64,000 nucleotides of DNA from Brevibacterium sp. 239c (GTDB lineage Bacteria; Actinomycetota; Actinomycetes; Actinomycetales; Brevibacteriaceae), in assembly GCF_900169365.1 (NCBI RefSeq), contig NZ_FXZH01000007.1:124001-188000 (forward strand), written 5' to 3'. The notes under the pieces were generated by a model. It searched no databases and was not told the origin of the DNA. It saw only the letters and a program-made list of their open reading frames with translations. A program made the position numbers and the translations under genes. Below, piece after piece: positions 42,215 through 50,700 of this stretch. Within the stretch, counting starts at the first letter, position 1. The number at the start of each line of letters is the position of its first letter.

Positions 42215-43900
42215 ATGGACACGGAGACCGTTCCGGATGCACCACCGGCGGACCTCGATCTCATTGCAGAGATCGACCGCTTCGCATCTATGCTGCGCGG
42301 TGAGCGGCCTGCTGTAACCGAAGCCGAGACATTGGCACGCATCACCGCGTTCGAGAGCCTGAAGGCGACCATCGTGTCCGCGCAATCCGCCGAGGCGGTG
42401 GCATTCGAGGGCTTGCGCCAACGCCGAGATGCCCTCAACCAGGTTCCCGCACGTGATTGCGGAATCCGCTCCGCTGAGGAAATCGCCCTCGCGAAGAAGG
42501 TGTCACCGGGTTCCGGTCGAAAGTTCCTGTCCACCTCGCGTGCGATCGTGTGCGAGATGCCGAATACGTTCAAAGCTCTCGCCTCCGGGGAGATCTCAGA
42601 AGACAAGGCCCGTGTCATGGCCGACGAAACGGCGACGCTGACCAGCGCTGACCGGCGCAAGGTCGACACTCGTATGAAGATGAGCATGGGACCCGCCGGG
42701 ATCCGGAGCCTGCGCACCGAGGCGCGCGCCTTGGCGGAGGAGATGAACGCCGAGACGGCCGCTGAGCGAGCGGAGAGAGCGACGGCTAACCGACGTGTGA
42801 CCATGACCGCGCTCGAAGATGGAATGGGACGAGTATCTGCGATCCTTCCGATCCAGCAAGCCGTTGCCGTCTATGAAGGGCTGAGAGGTGCGGCCGAATC
42901 AGTGACTGCAGCCGGAGGCGCCCAAGGGCGCAGAAACAACCAGCTGATGGTCGACACATTCGTCGAACGCCTGACTGGACAATCGAGCGCGGCAGCCATT
43001 CCCACCGAATTGCACCTCGTCGTAGAGGCGGAAACATTGCTCTCCGATGGAATGGTGCCCGCCTGGTTGCCAGGCTTCGGTCCTCTCCCTGCTCGGACCG
43101 CACGCAACTTCCTCGCCGCCAATGAGGCAGAAGTCTTCATCCGCCGGATGTTCACCCGCGCGACCGACGGTCAGCTGGTGGGGATGGAATCTCGCGGCCG
43201 CATATTCACTGGTCAATTACGGCAGATGGTCATCTACCGCGACGATGTGTGCCGCACTCCGTGGTGCGATGCGCGGATCAGGCACGCCGACCATGCAGAT
43301 GGGTATGCCTCAGGCGGCGCGACTTCGTGGGAGAACGGCTCAGGACTGTGCGCCGCGTGCAACTATGCGAAGGAACATCCGGGTTGGAAACACGAAGCGA
43401 CGGCAGAGGGTCTTAAAGTCACCACTCCCAACGGCGCTGAATACGAGGATCTGACCCCGCCCTTCGTCAGACGAATGAAATACCCGCGAGCCGTGTCCGG
43501 GTCGTTGGACCCACCCCGAACAGTTGACCCACCAGGAACCAGTGACACGTGGGAAGCCGGAAATTCGCGCTCCTCTCCACTCGACGACGATTGGCGGCTG
43601 AAGCTGTCCGGATTTCTGGAGCCTGAACGACGCAGGGAACCACAAGGCACGGAATGCCGCGAAGTGGAGATCCCGTTCCTTCCGATCACAGGAGCAGAAG
43701 CGAAGAAGTACGAGGAAAGCCAGCGAACAGCGCGTGACCAGGGCGAACCTCCGGAGCTCGAAATCGTAGAGATCGTCGAACCCGTTCTACTTCCACGAAC
43801 GATTTGGCCCACATATCGTCGCAGGATTCGCAGTTTCAGCGATTCCGAGGACTGCCGTGTGGAGAGGACTTTTCGGAAGGCGCTGCTCGAAGCGAGCTGA
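42215..43900 (+). CDS. DUF222 / HNH endonuclease domain protein (13E12-type)
   Basis: A 561-aa protein: DUF222 helical region (about 15-330) and an HNH motif near 350-390 (CDARIRHADHADGYASGG, SWENGSGLCAACNYAKEHPGW) with two Cys pairs that would bind zinc. These multi-copy actinobacterial proteins are related to the mycobacterial 13E12 repeat family and have no established role. The C-terminal 170 residues are Pro-rich and low complexity. There is no SD; TAGTGT lies 6 nt before the ATG. Confidence 0.85.
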   Translation: MDTETVPDAPPADLDLIAEIDRFASMLRGERPAVTEAETLARITAFESLKATIVSAQSAEAVAFEGLRQRRDALNQVPARDCGIRSAEEIALAKKVSPGSGRKFLSTSRAIVCEMPNTFKALASGEISEDKARVMADETATLTSADRRKVDTRMKMSMGPAGIRSLRTEARALAEEMNAETAAERAERATANRRVTMTALEDGMGRVSAILPIQQAVAVYEGLRGAAESVTAAGGAQGRRNNQLMVDTFVERLTGQSSAAAIPTELHLVVEAETLLSDGMVPAWLPGFGPLPARTARNFLAANEAEVFIRRMFTRATDGQLVGMESRGRIFTGQLRQMVIYRDDVCRTPWCDARIRHADHADGYASGGATSWENGSGLCAACNYAKEHPGWKHEATAEGLKVTTPNGAEYEDLTPPFVRRMKYPRAVSGSLDPPRTVDPPGTSDTWEAGNSRSSPLDDDWRLKLSGFLEPERRREPQGTECREVEIPFLPITGAEAKKYEESQRTARDQGEPPELEIVEIVEPVLLPRTIWPTYRRRIRSFSDSEDCRVERTFRKALLEAS

Positions 43901-43962
43901 CGTGGTGATTCTGCAACAAATCCGACACTGTCCACACAGCGTCAGATTGCATGATTTTGAGT

Positions 43963-44565
43963 ATGAATGCGGACGACAACAACGCTCCAGGACCTGATGC
44001 CGACCGCAGGGTTCAAAAATCCGAGGACGGTGGCAGCGACGAGGTCCCCGCTGCGGGTTCCCTGCGACGACGCGAGACTCGGCCCGGCCGAAGTCTGCTT
44101 CAAGCCGCTCGTCTCCTGCCGCTTGCGACAGTCGCAGTTTGGATCGCCACGATCTTCGTGCCCATTCTCGACAGTGGAGCTACTGAGGGCTTAGGAATCA
44201 CGATCACATCCTTAGGGGAAGCTCCGCTCGGCACAAGGGGCACCGACCCTGGCTTAGTCGCCATCTGGATACTCATTGTGATCATCGCGCTTCTGCCTTG
44301 GCTATTTGGATACTCACACTGGTGGTCGGCAGCCGCGATCCTGATCGGTGATGTCATTCTCTTCGGCCTCGTAGCCGTGGCGATCACCCCGCCTTCCCTG
44401 ATTTGGGACGGACAGACCGCCGAAGGAGTGCCGACAGGGGGTATGGAAATTGCTCGCCCCGACTTCGGGTTCGTGCTGTGGATCATCGGGAGTCTAGCGC
44501 TCATCGTCGCCGGCATCTGCGGATGGATCGGGGTACAGCGGCTAAAGAGCGGGGGATCGAAATGA
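43963..44565 (+). CDS. membrane protein with one copy of a 4-TM domain
   Basis: About 200 aa. A charged 45-residue cytoplasmic N-terminus precedes four hydrophobic segments. Landmarks repeated in the next gene: VWIATIFVPILDS, TSLGE, PSLIWDGQ, GGMEIA and IVAGICGWIG. It is not a family I recognise. An earlier ATG at 43951 is in frame. The stop overlaps the next gene (ATGA), so the two are co-translated. Confidence 0.65.
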   Translation: MNADDNNAPGPDADRRVQKSEDGGSDEVPAAGSLRRRETRPGRSLLQAARLLPLATVAVWIATIFVPILDSGATEGLGITITSLGEAPLGTRGTDPGLVAIWILIVIIALLPWLFGYSHWWSAAAILIGDVILFGLVAVAITPPSLIWDGQTAEGVPTGGMEIARPDFGFVLWIIGSLALIVAGICGWIGVQRLKSGGSK

Positions 44566-45629
44566 CTGCGGGAGGGCGTGAGCGATCCCGTATCGCGGCC
44601 AAGGTACTCCCGATCCTTGCGATGACCGCGTGGGTCGCGACGATCTGGGTGCCGGTCTTTGACAGCACTTCCAACAGTTTGCATTCCAACGAGTCCATGG
44701 TGCTTATCGTCACCTCACTCGGACGTAGGCCGATCACCCTGAGCGAAATCGACGTCGAGCTTGTCGTGATCGGGGCTTGCCTGCTCACCTGCGTAATCTC
44801 CGGGTGGCTCGTCAATGGTCTGCGGCTGTGGGCATGGGCCGCTGCAGTCCTCGGAATCGTGGTCATGTCGCATCTAGGAGCCATGGTGGAGGACCCGCCG
44901 ACAATCATGTGGGACGGCAAAGACGGAGACGGCATGTGGATCGGCGGTATGGAGGTGGCCTCTCCCTCAGTTGGTGCTGCATTTTGGGCGTTCAGCGGCG
45001 TCGTACTGGTTACGGCTGGAATCTGCGGACTCATTTCCGAACGGCATCGCTCGAACGTGCGGATCCGCCGCTGGTTCGCAACCGATCACCGTACGTCTGG
45101 CCGGCCTGGCCGAGCGACCAATCATCAGCACATCTCCGCGGTCGACCGCGCGGCCTGCCTGTTTCCACTTCTTGCCCTGGCTTCGTGGATAGTGATGATC
45201 TGGGTGCCGATAATGGATAATACAGCGTCGGACGAAGACGATGTCACGTTCACGTCTCTTGGCCGACAGACGGCCGACCTTGTCGATTTCGAGCCCAGTG
45301 TGGTGATCGCATGGTTGATAGTCCTCATCTGCGCAGTTGTCGGCTTGGCTAACGACCTTCCGCGCTGGTGGCCTGCGATTGTGCTGGGACTCGGTGTCGT
45401 GCTGTATGCGCTGTTGGTAGAGCGATTGGCTCATCCGCCGATTGTCCGGTGGGCGGGTGAGACAACAGATGGGCAGTCGATCAGCGCGAGCATTGTCGGC
45501 TATCCGGCCGCTGGAGTGAGCTACTGGGCACTGGGAAGCGCCGCTCTGGTCTCGGCTGGAATCTGCGGACTCATCGGTCAGAGGCGGCAACACCCCATAA
45601 ACGCAAAACGTCGGCACCTCATCAGCTGA
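44562..45629 (+). CDS. membrane protein with two tandem copies of the same 4-TM domain
   Basis: A 355-aa, eight-TM protein made of two repeats, about residues 10-165 and 195-350. Copy 1 has AWVATIWVPVFDS, TSLGR, PTIMWDGKDGDG, GGMEVA, TAGICGLI. Copy 2 has SWIVMIWVPIMDN, TSLGR, PPIVRWAGETTDGQ, SAGICGLIGQR. Together with the upstream gene there are three copies of one domain, from gene duplication and fusion. The extracytoplasmic loops carry the conserved WDG and acidic residues. Function unknown. Confidence 0.7.
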   Translation: MTAGGRERSRIAAKVLPILAMTAWVATIWVPVFDSTSNSLHSNESMVLIVTSLGRRPITLSEIDVELVVIGACLLTCVISGWLVNGLRLWAWAAAVLGIVVMSHLGAMVEDPPTIMWDGKDGDGMWIGGMEVASPSVGAAFWAFSGVVLVTAGICGLISERHRSNVRIRRWFATDHRTSGRPGRATNHQHISAVDRAACLFPLLALASWIVMIWVPIMDNTASDEDDVTFTSLGRQTADLVDFEPSVVIAWLIVLICAVVGLANDLPRWWPAIVLGLGVVLYALLVERLAHPPIVRWAGETTDGQSISASIVGYPAAGVSYWALGSAALVSAGICGLIGQRRQHPINAKRRHLIS

Positions 45630-45654
45630 AGCATCTCGCGGCTGATGAGGCGCC
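45613..45654. terminator. hairpin at the end of the membrane-protein genes
   Basis: Arms 45613-45626 and 45641-45654 pair at 13 of 14 positions (GGCACCTCATCAGC) with a 14-nt loop. The stem includes the last codons of the membrane protein and lies before the convergent flavoprotein gene end. Confidence 0.6.
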
Positions 45655-45679
45655 GGCGTCACCGGGCGAAGCAAGTCAC

Positions 45680-47626
45680 TTACTGGGGCAAGAACACTCC
45701 GTCGAAGAACTCACCGATCTCGTCGTGAGCATCCAGAGGGAAGATGCCCGAGACGTACTGATCGGGGCGGACGACGACTACGGCGCCGTCACGGCTGATG
45801 CCGCGTTCGTCGTAGATGTCTTCCTCGGGCAATGCTGCGAAGATCTTCTCCACGTATTCGAGGCCGAACTTGCCCACGTGTGGGCGGAACGCCGTCGGAA
45901 CATCGGGGAACGAGAACGCGGTGTGATCCTGCTGGTAGACGACGTTGAGATCGATGAGTGCATCGAGGTCAGCGCCCCCACGTCGGAACCTGACCAGAGG
46001 TGAAGCTGGATCAAATTCGAGCCAGTCAGCCAACTGAGTGGTCTTGGACTCCGCCGCGTCGTCGCCGAGCGCCGGGGGTGGAGCGTCAGCGAAGACGTAG
46101 ACGCGCCAGCGGCCATCTGCGCGTGCTCGGTGGCCAAGATGGATGAAGTTGGCGTCACAGTTGCGCTGTACCCGAGCGGACTTGAACCTCTTGCCCACCG
46201 GGAAGCCGGTCGCCAATTCCTGATGCTTGGGCGAAGCGGTGATCATCGATTCCGTGTATTCGGTCATGAAGCCGGCAGGGAACTCGGCAGTCTTGACGTA
46301 GAAGTCCTGTAGATAGGTCTCGTCCGGAAGCTCCTCCTGCGGAGTCGCCATCAGCGTCGACCATTCCTTGTCGAAGTCGATGAGGTTCTTCGCAGTCACC
46401 TGGCGCTCGGAGGAATAGGTCCGCAGCAGTTCGTACGAGGACCGTCCGGAGAGCACCTGGCCGAGTTTCCACGAAATGTTGAACCCGTCCTGCATCGAGA
46501 CATTCATGCCCTGGCCCGCCTTGGCCGAGTGGGTGTGGCAGGCATCGCCGGTGATGAACACGCGTGGACACGGCGAGCCGACAGACGTGTCATCTGTGTC
46601 ATCGAAGGCATCGGTGAGGCGGTGTCCGACCTCGTAGACGCTGTGCCAGGCCACGTCCTTCACGTCGAGGCTGTACGGGCTGATGATGGCGTTCGCCCGG
46701 TCGATGATCTCGTCGACGCTCGTCTGTCGCACTTTGCGTGCGTCGTCTTCGGGGACTTCGCCCAGGTCGACGTACATGCGGAACAGATGCCCGCCCTCCC
46801 GGGGGATGTGGAGGATGTTTCCGTGTTTCGAGGAGATTGCGCATTTGGTGCGGATATCGGGGAAGTCCGAGTTCGCGAGCACGTCCATCACACCCCAGGC
46901 GTGGTTGGCCTGGTCGCCGGCCATCTTGCGGCCGATGGACCTGCGCACGCCCGAACGGGCCCCGTCGCAGCCGATCACATAGCCGGCGCGGATGGTGCGC
47001 TCTTCTCCTGCGCGGTCACCCGCGGTGTAGCGAACGGCAACCGTCACTGGGTGATCGGACGCGGCGGCTTCGGAGCTGGATGGGTCGGCCGAGCCTGCGG
47101 TGGCAGCATCGTTGACCTTGAGATCGACGAATTCGATGCCGTAGTCGGGCTCGATGCGGCCGGGGGACTGTTTGGCGAACTGCGCGAAGTAGTCGAGGAC
47201 TCGCGCCTGGTTGACGATGAGGTGCGGGAACTCGCTGATTCCGGATTCGTCATCCTTGGGTCGTCCGGTGCGGATGATGTGTTCGGGGTTCTCCGGATCC
47301 GGATTCCAGAAGGACATGTCGACGATGTGGTAGCCCTCGCGGATGATCTCTTCGGCGAATCCGAACGCCTGGAAGGTCTCGACCGAGCGGGCTTGAATGC
47401 CGTCTGCCTGCCCGATGACCAGTCTCGAGTCGCGCTTCTCGATAATCCGGGTGTTGACTTCGGGGTATTGAGACAGCTGTGCTGCCGCGATCATGCCAGC
47501 CGGGCCGCTGCCGACGATGAGGACATCGACCTCGTCGGGCAGATCCTCTGGACGATCGATTCCGTAACCTGCTGCAGCTTCGATCCGCGGGTCTGCGGAC
47601 ACATAGCCGTGCTGGTGAAAATGCAT
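45680..47626 (-). CDS. 3-hydroxybenzoate 4-monooxygenase / phenol hydroxylase-like flavoprotein
   Basis: A 648-aa flavoprotein: GSGPAGMIAAAQLSQYP (FAD fold at about 38), AGYVIGCDGARSGVRR (DG motif) and VFITGDACHTHSAKAGQGMN, plus a C-terminal thioredoxin-like domain typical of phenol hydroxylase and MobA. The opening MHFHQHGY and the length match MobA (3-hydroxybenzoate to protocatechuate). Its neighbours, however, degrade homoprotocatechuate, so hydroxylation of 3-hydroxyphenylacetate is an alternative. Its promoter region shares an operator with the hpa operon. No SD was judged decisive; the ATG follows the operator by about 50 nt. Confidence 0.82.
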   Translation of the reverse strand: MHFHQHGYVSADPRIEAAAGYGIDRPEDLPDEVDVLIVGSGPAGMIAAAQLSQYPEVNTRIIEKRDSRLVIGQADGIQARSVETFQAFGFAEEIIREGYHIVDMSFWNPDPENPEHIIRTGRPKDDESGISEFPHLIVNQARVLDYFAQFAKQSPGRIEPDYGIEFVDLKVNDAATAGSADPSSSEAAASDHPVTVAVRYTAGDRAGEERTIRAGYVIGCDGARSGVRRSIGRKMAGDQANHAWGVMDVLANSDFPDIRTKCAISSKHGNILHIPREGGHLFRMYVDLGEVPEDDARKVRQTSVDEIIDRANAIISPYSLDVKDVAWHSVYEVGHRLTDAFDDTDDTSVGSPCPRVFITGDACHTHSAKAGQGMNVSMQDGFNISWKLGQVLSGRSSYELLRTYSSERQVTAKNLIDFDKEWSTLMATPQEELPDETYLQDFYVKTAEFPAGFMTEYTESMITASPKHQELATGFPVGKRFKSARVQRNCDANFIHLGHRARADGRWRVYVFADAPPPALGDDAAESKTTQLADWLEFDPASPLVRFRRGGADLDALIDLNVVYQQDHTAFSFPDVPTAFRPHVGKFGLEYVEKIFAALPEEDIYDERGISRDGAVVVVRPDQYVSGIFPLDAHDEIGEFFDGVFLPQ

Positions 47627-47675
47627 GTCAACCTCCGGTTCATCACACGTCTTCGTGACTTTCCAATATTAGCAG

Positions 47676-47687
47676 TTCATATACGAT
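47676..47687. promoter_or_regulatory. operator copy upstream of the flavoprotein
   Basis: TTCATATACGAT lies 50 nt before the flavoprotein ATG and matches 11 of 12 bases of the palindromic site at 49171-49182; the following CT is also shared. Likely bound by the cluster GntR regulator. Confidence 0.55.
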
Positions 47688-47705
47688 CTTGTGTTGCTCA
47701 GGTCA

Positions 47706-49046
47706 TCATGAGCGGATACCTATGATCGGGCTCACGGACTGCTCCTCCTCGTGGGCCGGTCCCAGGGGGATGCCCGAGCGGTCCCGCAGGAGCAGCGTGG
47801 CCACCAGCGCGATCACGGTCATACCACCAAGATAGATAGCCACCGAGGTGGTTGTTCCGGTGGCGGAGACCAATGCCTTTGCGATCGTGGGTGCGAAGGC
47901 CCCGCCGAGGATCGACCCGATCGCATAGGACACGGAGACACCGGAGAAGCGCACGCTGGAGGGGAAGATCTCGGCATACATGGCCGGCTGCTGCCCATAG
48001 GTGAAGCCGAGTCCGACGGTGAGGATGACCAGCCCGAGGAAGAGCATCCAGATGCTGCCGGTGTTGACCAATGGGAAGAGGGAGAAGATGCCGATCAGCA
48101 GCAGAACCCATCCGAGCAGATAAGTGTTCTTGCGTCCGATCTTGTCCGAGACGGAGCCGGCGATGATCGTGAAGATCAGCCACGACACCGCCGAGGCGGA
48201 GACTGCCCAGAGCACGGGGCCGCGCTCGAGCCCGATCGGGCCGGCCGGGTCGGTGGCGTAGTTCTGAATGTAGCCGCCGGTGGTCATATAGCCGGCGGCA
48301 TTGTTGCCGACGAAGACCAGCGAGGCCAGGATGACGAGAAGCCAGTGGCTCTTGAACAGTTTGCCGAGTGGGTTGGTGACCTGTTCCTTGCGTTCGGCGA
48401 TCTCGTGGAAGACAGGGGACTCTTCAACCCCGCGACGAATCCAGTAGCCGACTGCGACGAGCAGGATCGAGAGGAAGAAGGGCACGCGCCAACCCCATTC
48501 GAGGAAGGCTTCGCCCGGAGCGATCACGGTCATGAGTGCGAGCACGCCGGAGGAGAGGATGAGGCCGATGGAGACACCGATCTGCGGGAAGGATCCGCGC
48601 AGCCCGCGATGTTTGACCTCCGCATGCTCGACGGCCAGGAGGACCGCTCCGCCCCACTCGCCGCCGGCGGAGATTCCCTGGATGACGCGCAGGACGATGA
48701 GGAGGATGGGTGCTGCAAGGCCGATCGAGTCGTAGGTCGGTAGGAAGCCGATCAGGGCGGTGGCCGCACCCATCGCGATGAGGGTGATGATGAGGACGAC
48801 CCGGCGCCCCAGTTTGTCACCGTAGTGTCCGGCGAGGAATGCGCCCAGTGGGCGGAACAGGAAGCTGATGCCGACAGTGGCGAAGGAGACCATGGTCGAG
48901 AGCGTCGACCCGAGACCACCGAAGAACAGCTCGTTGAAGATCAGTCCAGAGGCAGCCGCATAGAGGAAATAGTCGTACCACTCGATGCTGGTGCCGACGA
49001 CGGTCGCGAATGCCACCCGACCTTGGGTGTGCTTTTTACTCACCAT
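47706..49046 (-). CDS. MFS transporter, metabolite:H+ symporter (MHS) family
   Basis: A 446-aa 12-TM permease of the MHS branch: FATVVGTSIEWYDYFLYAAASGLIFNELFF (TM1), GHYGDKLGRRVVLI (loop 2-3) and RVIQGISAGGEWGGAVLLAVEH (TM4-5). MHS members carry organic and aromatic acids such as shikimate and citrate. The ATG at 49046 with AGGAG is chosen over a longer frame. Divergent from the hpa operon and co-directional with the flavoprotein gene, it is probably the uptake system for the aromatic substrate. Confidence 0.85.
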   Translation of the reverse strand: MVSKKHTQGRVAFATVVGTSIEWYDYFLYAAASGLIFNELFFGGLGSTLSTMVSFATVGISFLFRPLGAFLAGHYGDKLGRRVVLIITLIAMGAATALIGFLPTYDSIGLAAPILLIVLRVIQGISAGGEWGGAVLLAVEHAEVKHRGLRGSFPQIGVSIGLILSSGVLALMTVIAPGEAFLEWGWRVPFFLSILLVAVGYWIRRGVEESPVFHEIAERKEQVTNPLGKLFKSHWLLVILASLVFVGNNAAGYMTTGGYIQNYATDPAGPIGLERGPVLWAVSASAVSWLIFTIIAGSVSDKIGRKNTYLLGWVLLLIGIFSLFPLVNTGSIWMLFLGLVILTVGLGFTYGQQPAMYAEIFPSSVRFSGVSVSYAIGSILGGAFAPTIAKALVSATGTTTSVAIYLGGMTVIALVATLLLRDRSGIPLGPAHEEEQSVSPIIGIRS

Positions 49047-49170
49047 GACTCCTGTGTCGCATTGTGACTGCTGCGTTAGTGCCGCTGTCCCATGGATAGG
49101 AGATCGCAGCCATCGGAACGCTGACGTGACCTCAATCATGTGACGCGGACTACTTGTCCTCCGGAACCGT

Positions 49171-49182
49171 ATCATATACGAT
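49171..49182. promoter_or_regulatory. palindromic operator between transporter and hpa operon
   Basis: ATCATATACGAT is palindromic at 10 of 12 positions, AT-rich, and lies 37 nt before the hpa operon start codon in the shared divergent promoter region. The copy at 47676 controls the flavoprotein side. Size and symmetry fit FCD-type GntR operators. Confidence 0.6.
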
Positions 49183-49218
49183 CTGGGTGAAAGCCAATCG
49201 AAATGAGGTGCGAGATCG

Positions 49219-50700
49219 ATGTCGACTCCAGCTGGTGTCCCAGTCCGACCGGGCAAGATCATTGCCGTCCATGTGGCGTACGAGTCACGCTCCGCCCAGC
49301 GCGGAAAACGGCCCTCCCAGCCGTCCTACTTCCTCAAGGCCACCAGTTCCCTGGCCGCGTCTGGTGAGGCGATCGAGCGCCCTGCCGGGACCTCGCTGCT
49401 TGCCTTCGAAGGCGAGATCGCGGTCATCATCGGCACCGCGGCCCGATCCGTCAGCCCCGACGAGGCCTGGACCTTCGTCGAGGGAGTGACCGCGTCCAAC
49501 GACTTCGGCCTCTACGACATCAAGTCACCCGACAAGGGCTCGAATCTGCGGTCGAAGAGCCGCGACGGGTACACACCGCTGGGTCCGAACATCATCCCCG
49601 CCGCCGAGGCTGACCCTCAGTCGCTGCGCATCCGCACCTGGGTCAACGGCGAGGTCAAGCAGGACGACGGCACGGGTGCCGCACAGCTGATCTTCCCCCT
49701 GACCCAGATTGTCGCCGATCTCAGCCAGCACATGACCCTGGAACCCGGCGACGTCATCCTCACCGGCACCCCTGCGGGATCATCCGTGGTGGCTCCCGGG
49801 GACACGGTCGAGGTCGAGGTCAGCACCACCTCGGCGAGTACCGGATCAGAACTCAGCACGGGCCGACTCGTCACGAATGTCGTCGAAGGGCCGGGGAAAT
49901 TCGACCCGAACCTCGGCAGCACACCGGCCGTGACCGAAGCGCTGCAGGCCGACGCCTGGGGATCGCGAGAGGCTGCAGGCCTGGCACCGGAATCCACCGG
50001 CGGCGGTGCACTGAGTGAGGACCTGCGCGCCAAGCTCACCGAGGCTCCGACGGCTGGTCTCTCTGCGCAGCTGCGTGCACGCGGACTCAACAATGTGGTC
50101 ATCGAAGGCGTCTCGCCGCTGGTGCCCGGCAGCAAGGTCGTGGGCACCGCGAAGACTCTGCGCTTCGTGCCCAACCGTGAGGACCTGTTCAAATCCCATG
50201 GCGGCGGATACAACGCCCAGAAGCGGGCCTTCGACTCTTTGCAGTCCGGTGAGGTCGTCGTCATCGAGGCGCGCGGCGAGTCCGGTTCGGGAACCCTCGG
50301 TGACGTGTTGGCGCTGCGGGCCAAGGCCCAAGGTGCGACCGGCGTCATCACCGACGGGGGAGTCCGCGACTCCGCCGAGGTGGCCGGAATCCTCCCCGTG
50401 TTCTCGACGGCGAAGAACCCCGCCGTGCTCGGCCGCAAACACGTTCCCTGGGAATCGGACGTGGCAGTGGCCTGCGGAAACGCCACCGTGCTGCCCGGCG
50501 ATGTGATCGTCGGAGACGACGACGGAGTCATTGTCATCCCACGTGACCTCGTCGAAGACGTCGTCGACTCGGCGTTGGCGAAGGAGATCGAAGACGGCTG
50601 GGTGGCCGAGCAGGTCGCGGCGGGCAATCCGATCGAATCCCTGTTCCCGCCCAAGGGCCAATGGAAAGAGAAGTTCGAAGCCTGGAAGGCCGCGCGATGA
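49219..50700 (+). CDS. FAH-domain (HpaG-like) hydrolase/decarboxylase fused to RraA-like domain
   Basis: A 493-aa two-domain protein. Residues about 10-220 are a fumarylacetoacetate hydrolase fold (FEGEIAVIIG with metal-ligand Glu, SNDFGLYDIK, KSRDGYTPLGPNII, GDVILTGTPAGSS), as in HpaG decarboxylase/isomerase. Residues about 265-490 are an RraA/HMG-aldolase-like domain (GDVLALRAKAQGATGVITDGGVRDSAEV, GDVIVGDDDGVIVIPRDL). Enterobacterial HpaG has two FAH domains; here the second is replaced. No separate CHM isomerase gene (hpaF) is in the cluster, so one domain may supply that step. The stop overlaps the GntR gene. Confidence 0.82.
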   Translation: MSTPAGVPVRPGKIIAVHVAYESRSAQRGKRPSQPSYFLKATSSLAASGEAIERPAGTSLLAFEGEIAVIIGTAARSVSPDEAWTFVEGVTASNDFGLYDIKSPDKGSNLRSKSRDGYTPLGPNIIPAAEADPQSLRIRTWVNGEVKQDDGTGAAQLIFPLTQIVADLSQHMTLEPGDVILTGTPAGSSVVAPGDTVEVEVSTTSASTGSELSTGRLVTNVVEGPGKFDPNLGSTPAVTEALQADAWGSREAAGLAPESTGGGALSEDLRAKLTEAPTAGLSAQLRARGLNNVVIEGVSPLVPGSKVVGTAKTLRFVPNREDLFKSHGGGYNAQKRAFDSLQSGEVVVIEARGESGSGTLGDVLALRAKAQGATGVITDGGVRDSAEVAGILPVFSTAKNPAVLGRKHVPWESDVAVACGNATVLPGDVIVGDDDGVIVIPRDLVEDVVDSALAKEIEDGWVAEQVAAGNPIESLFPPKGQWKEKFEAWKAAR

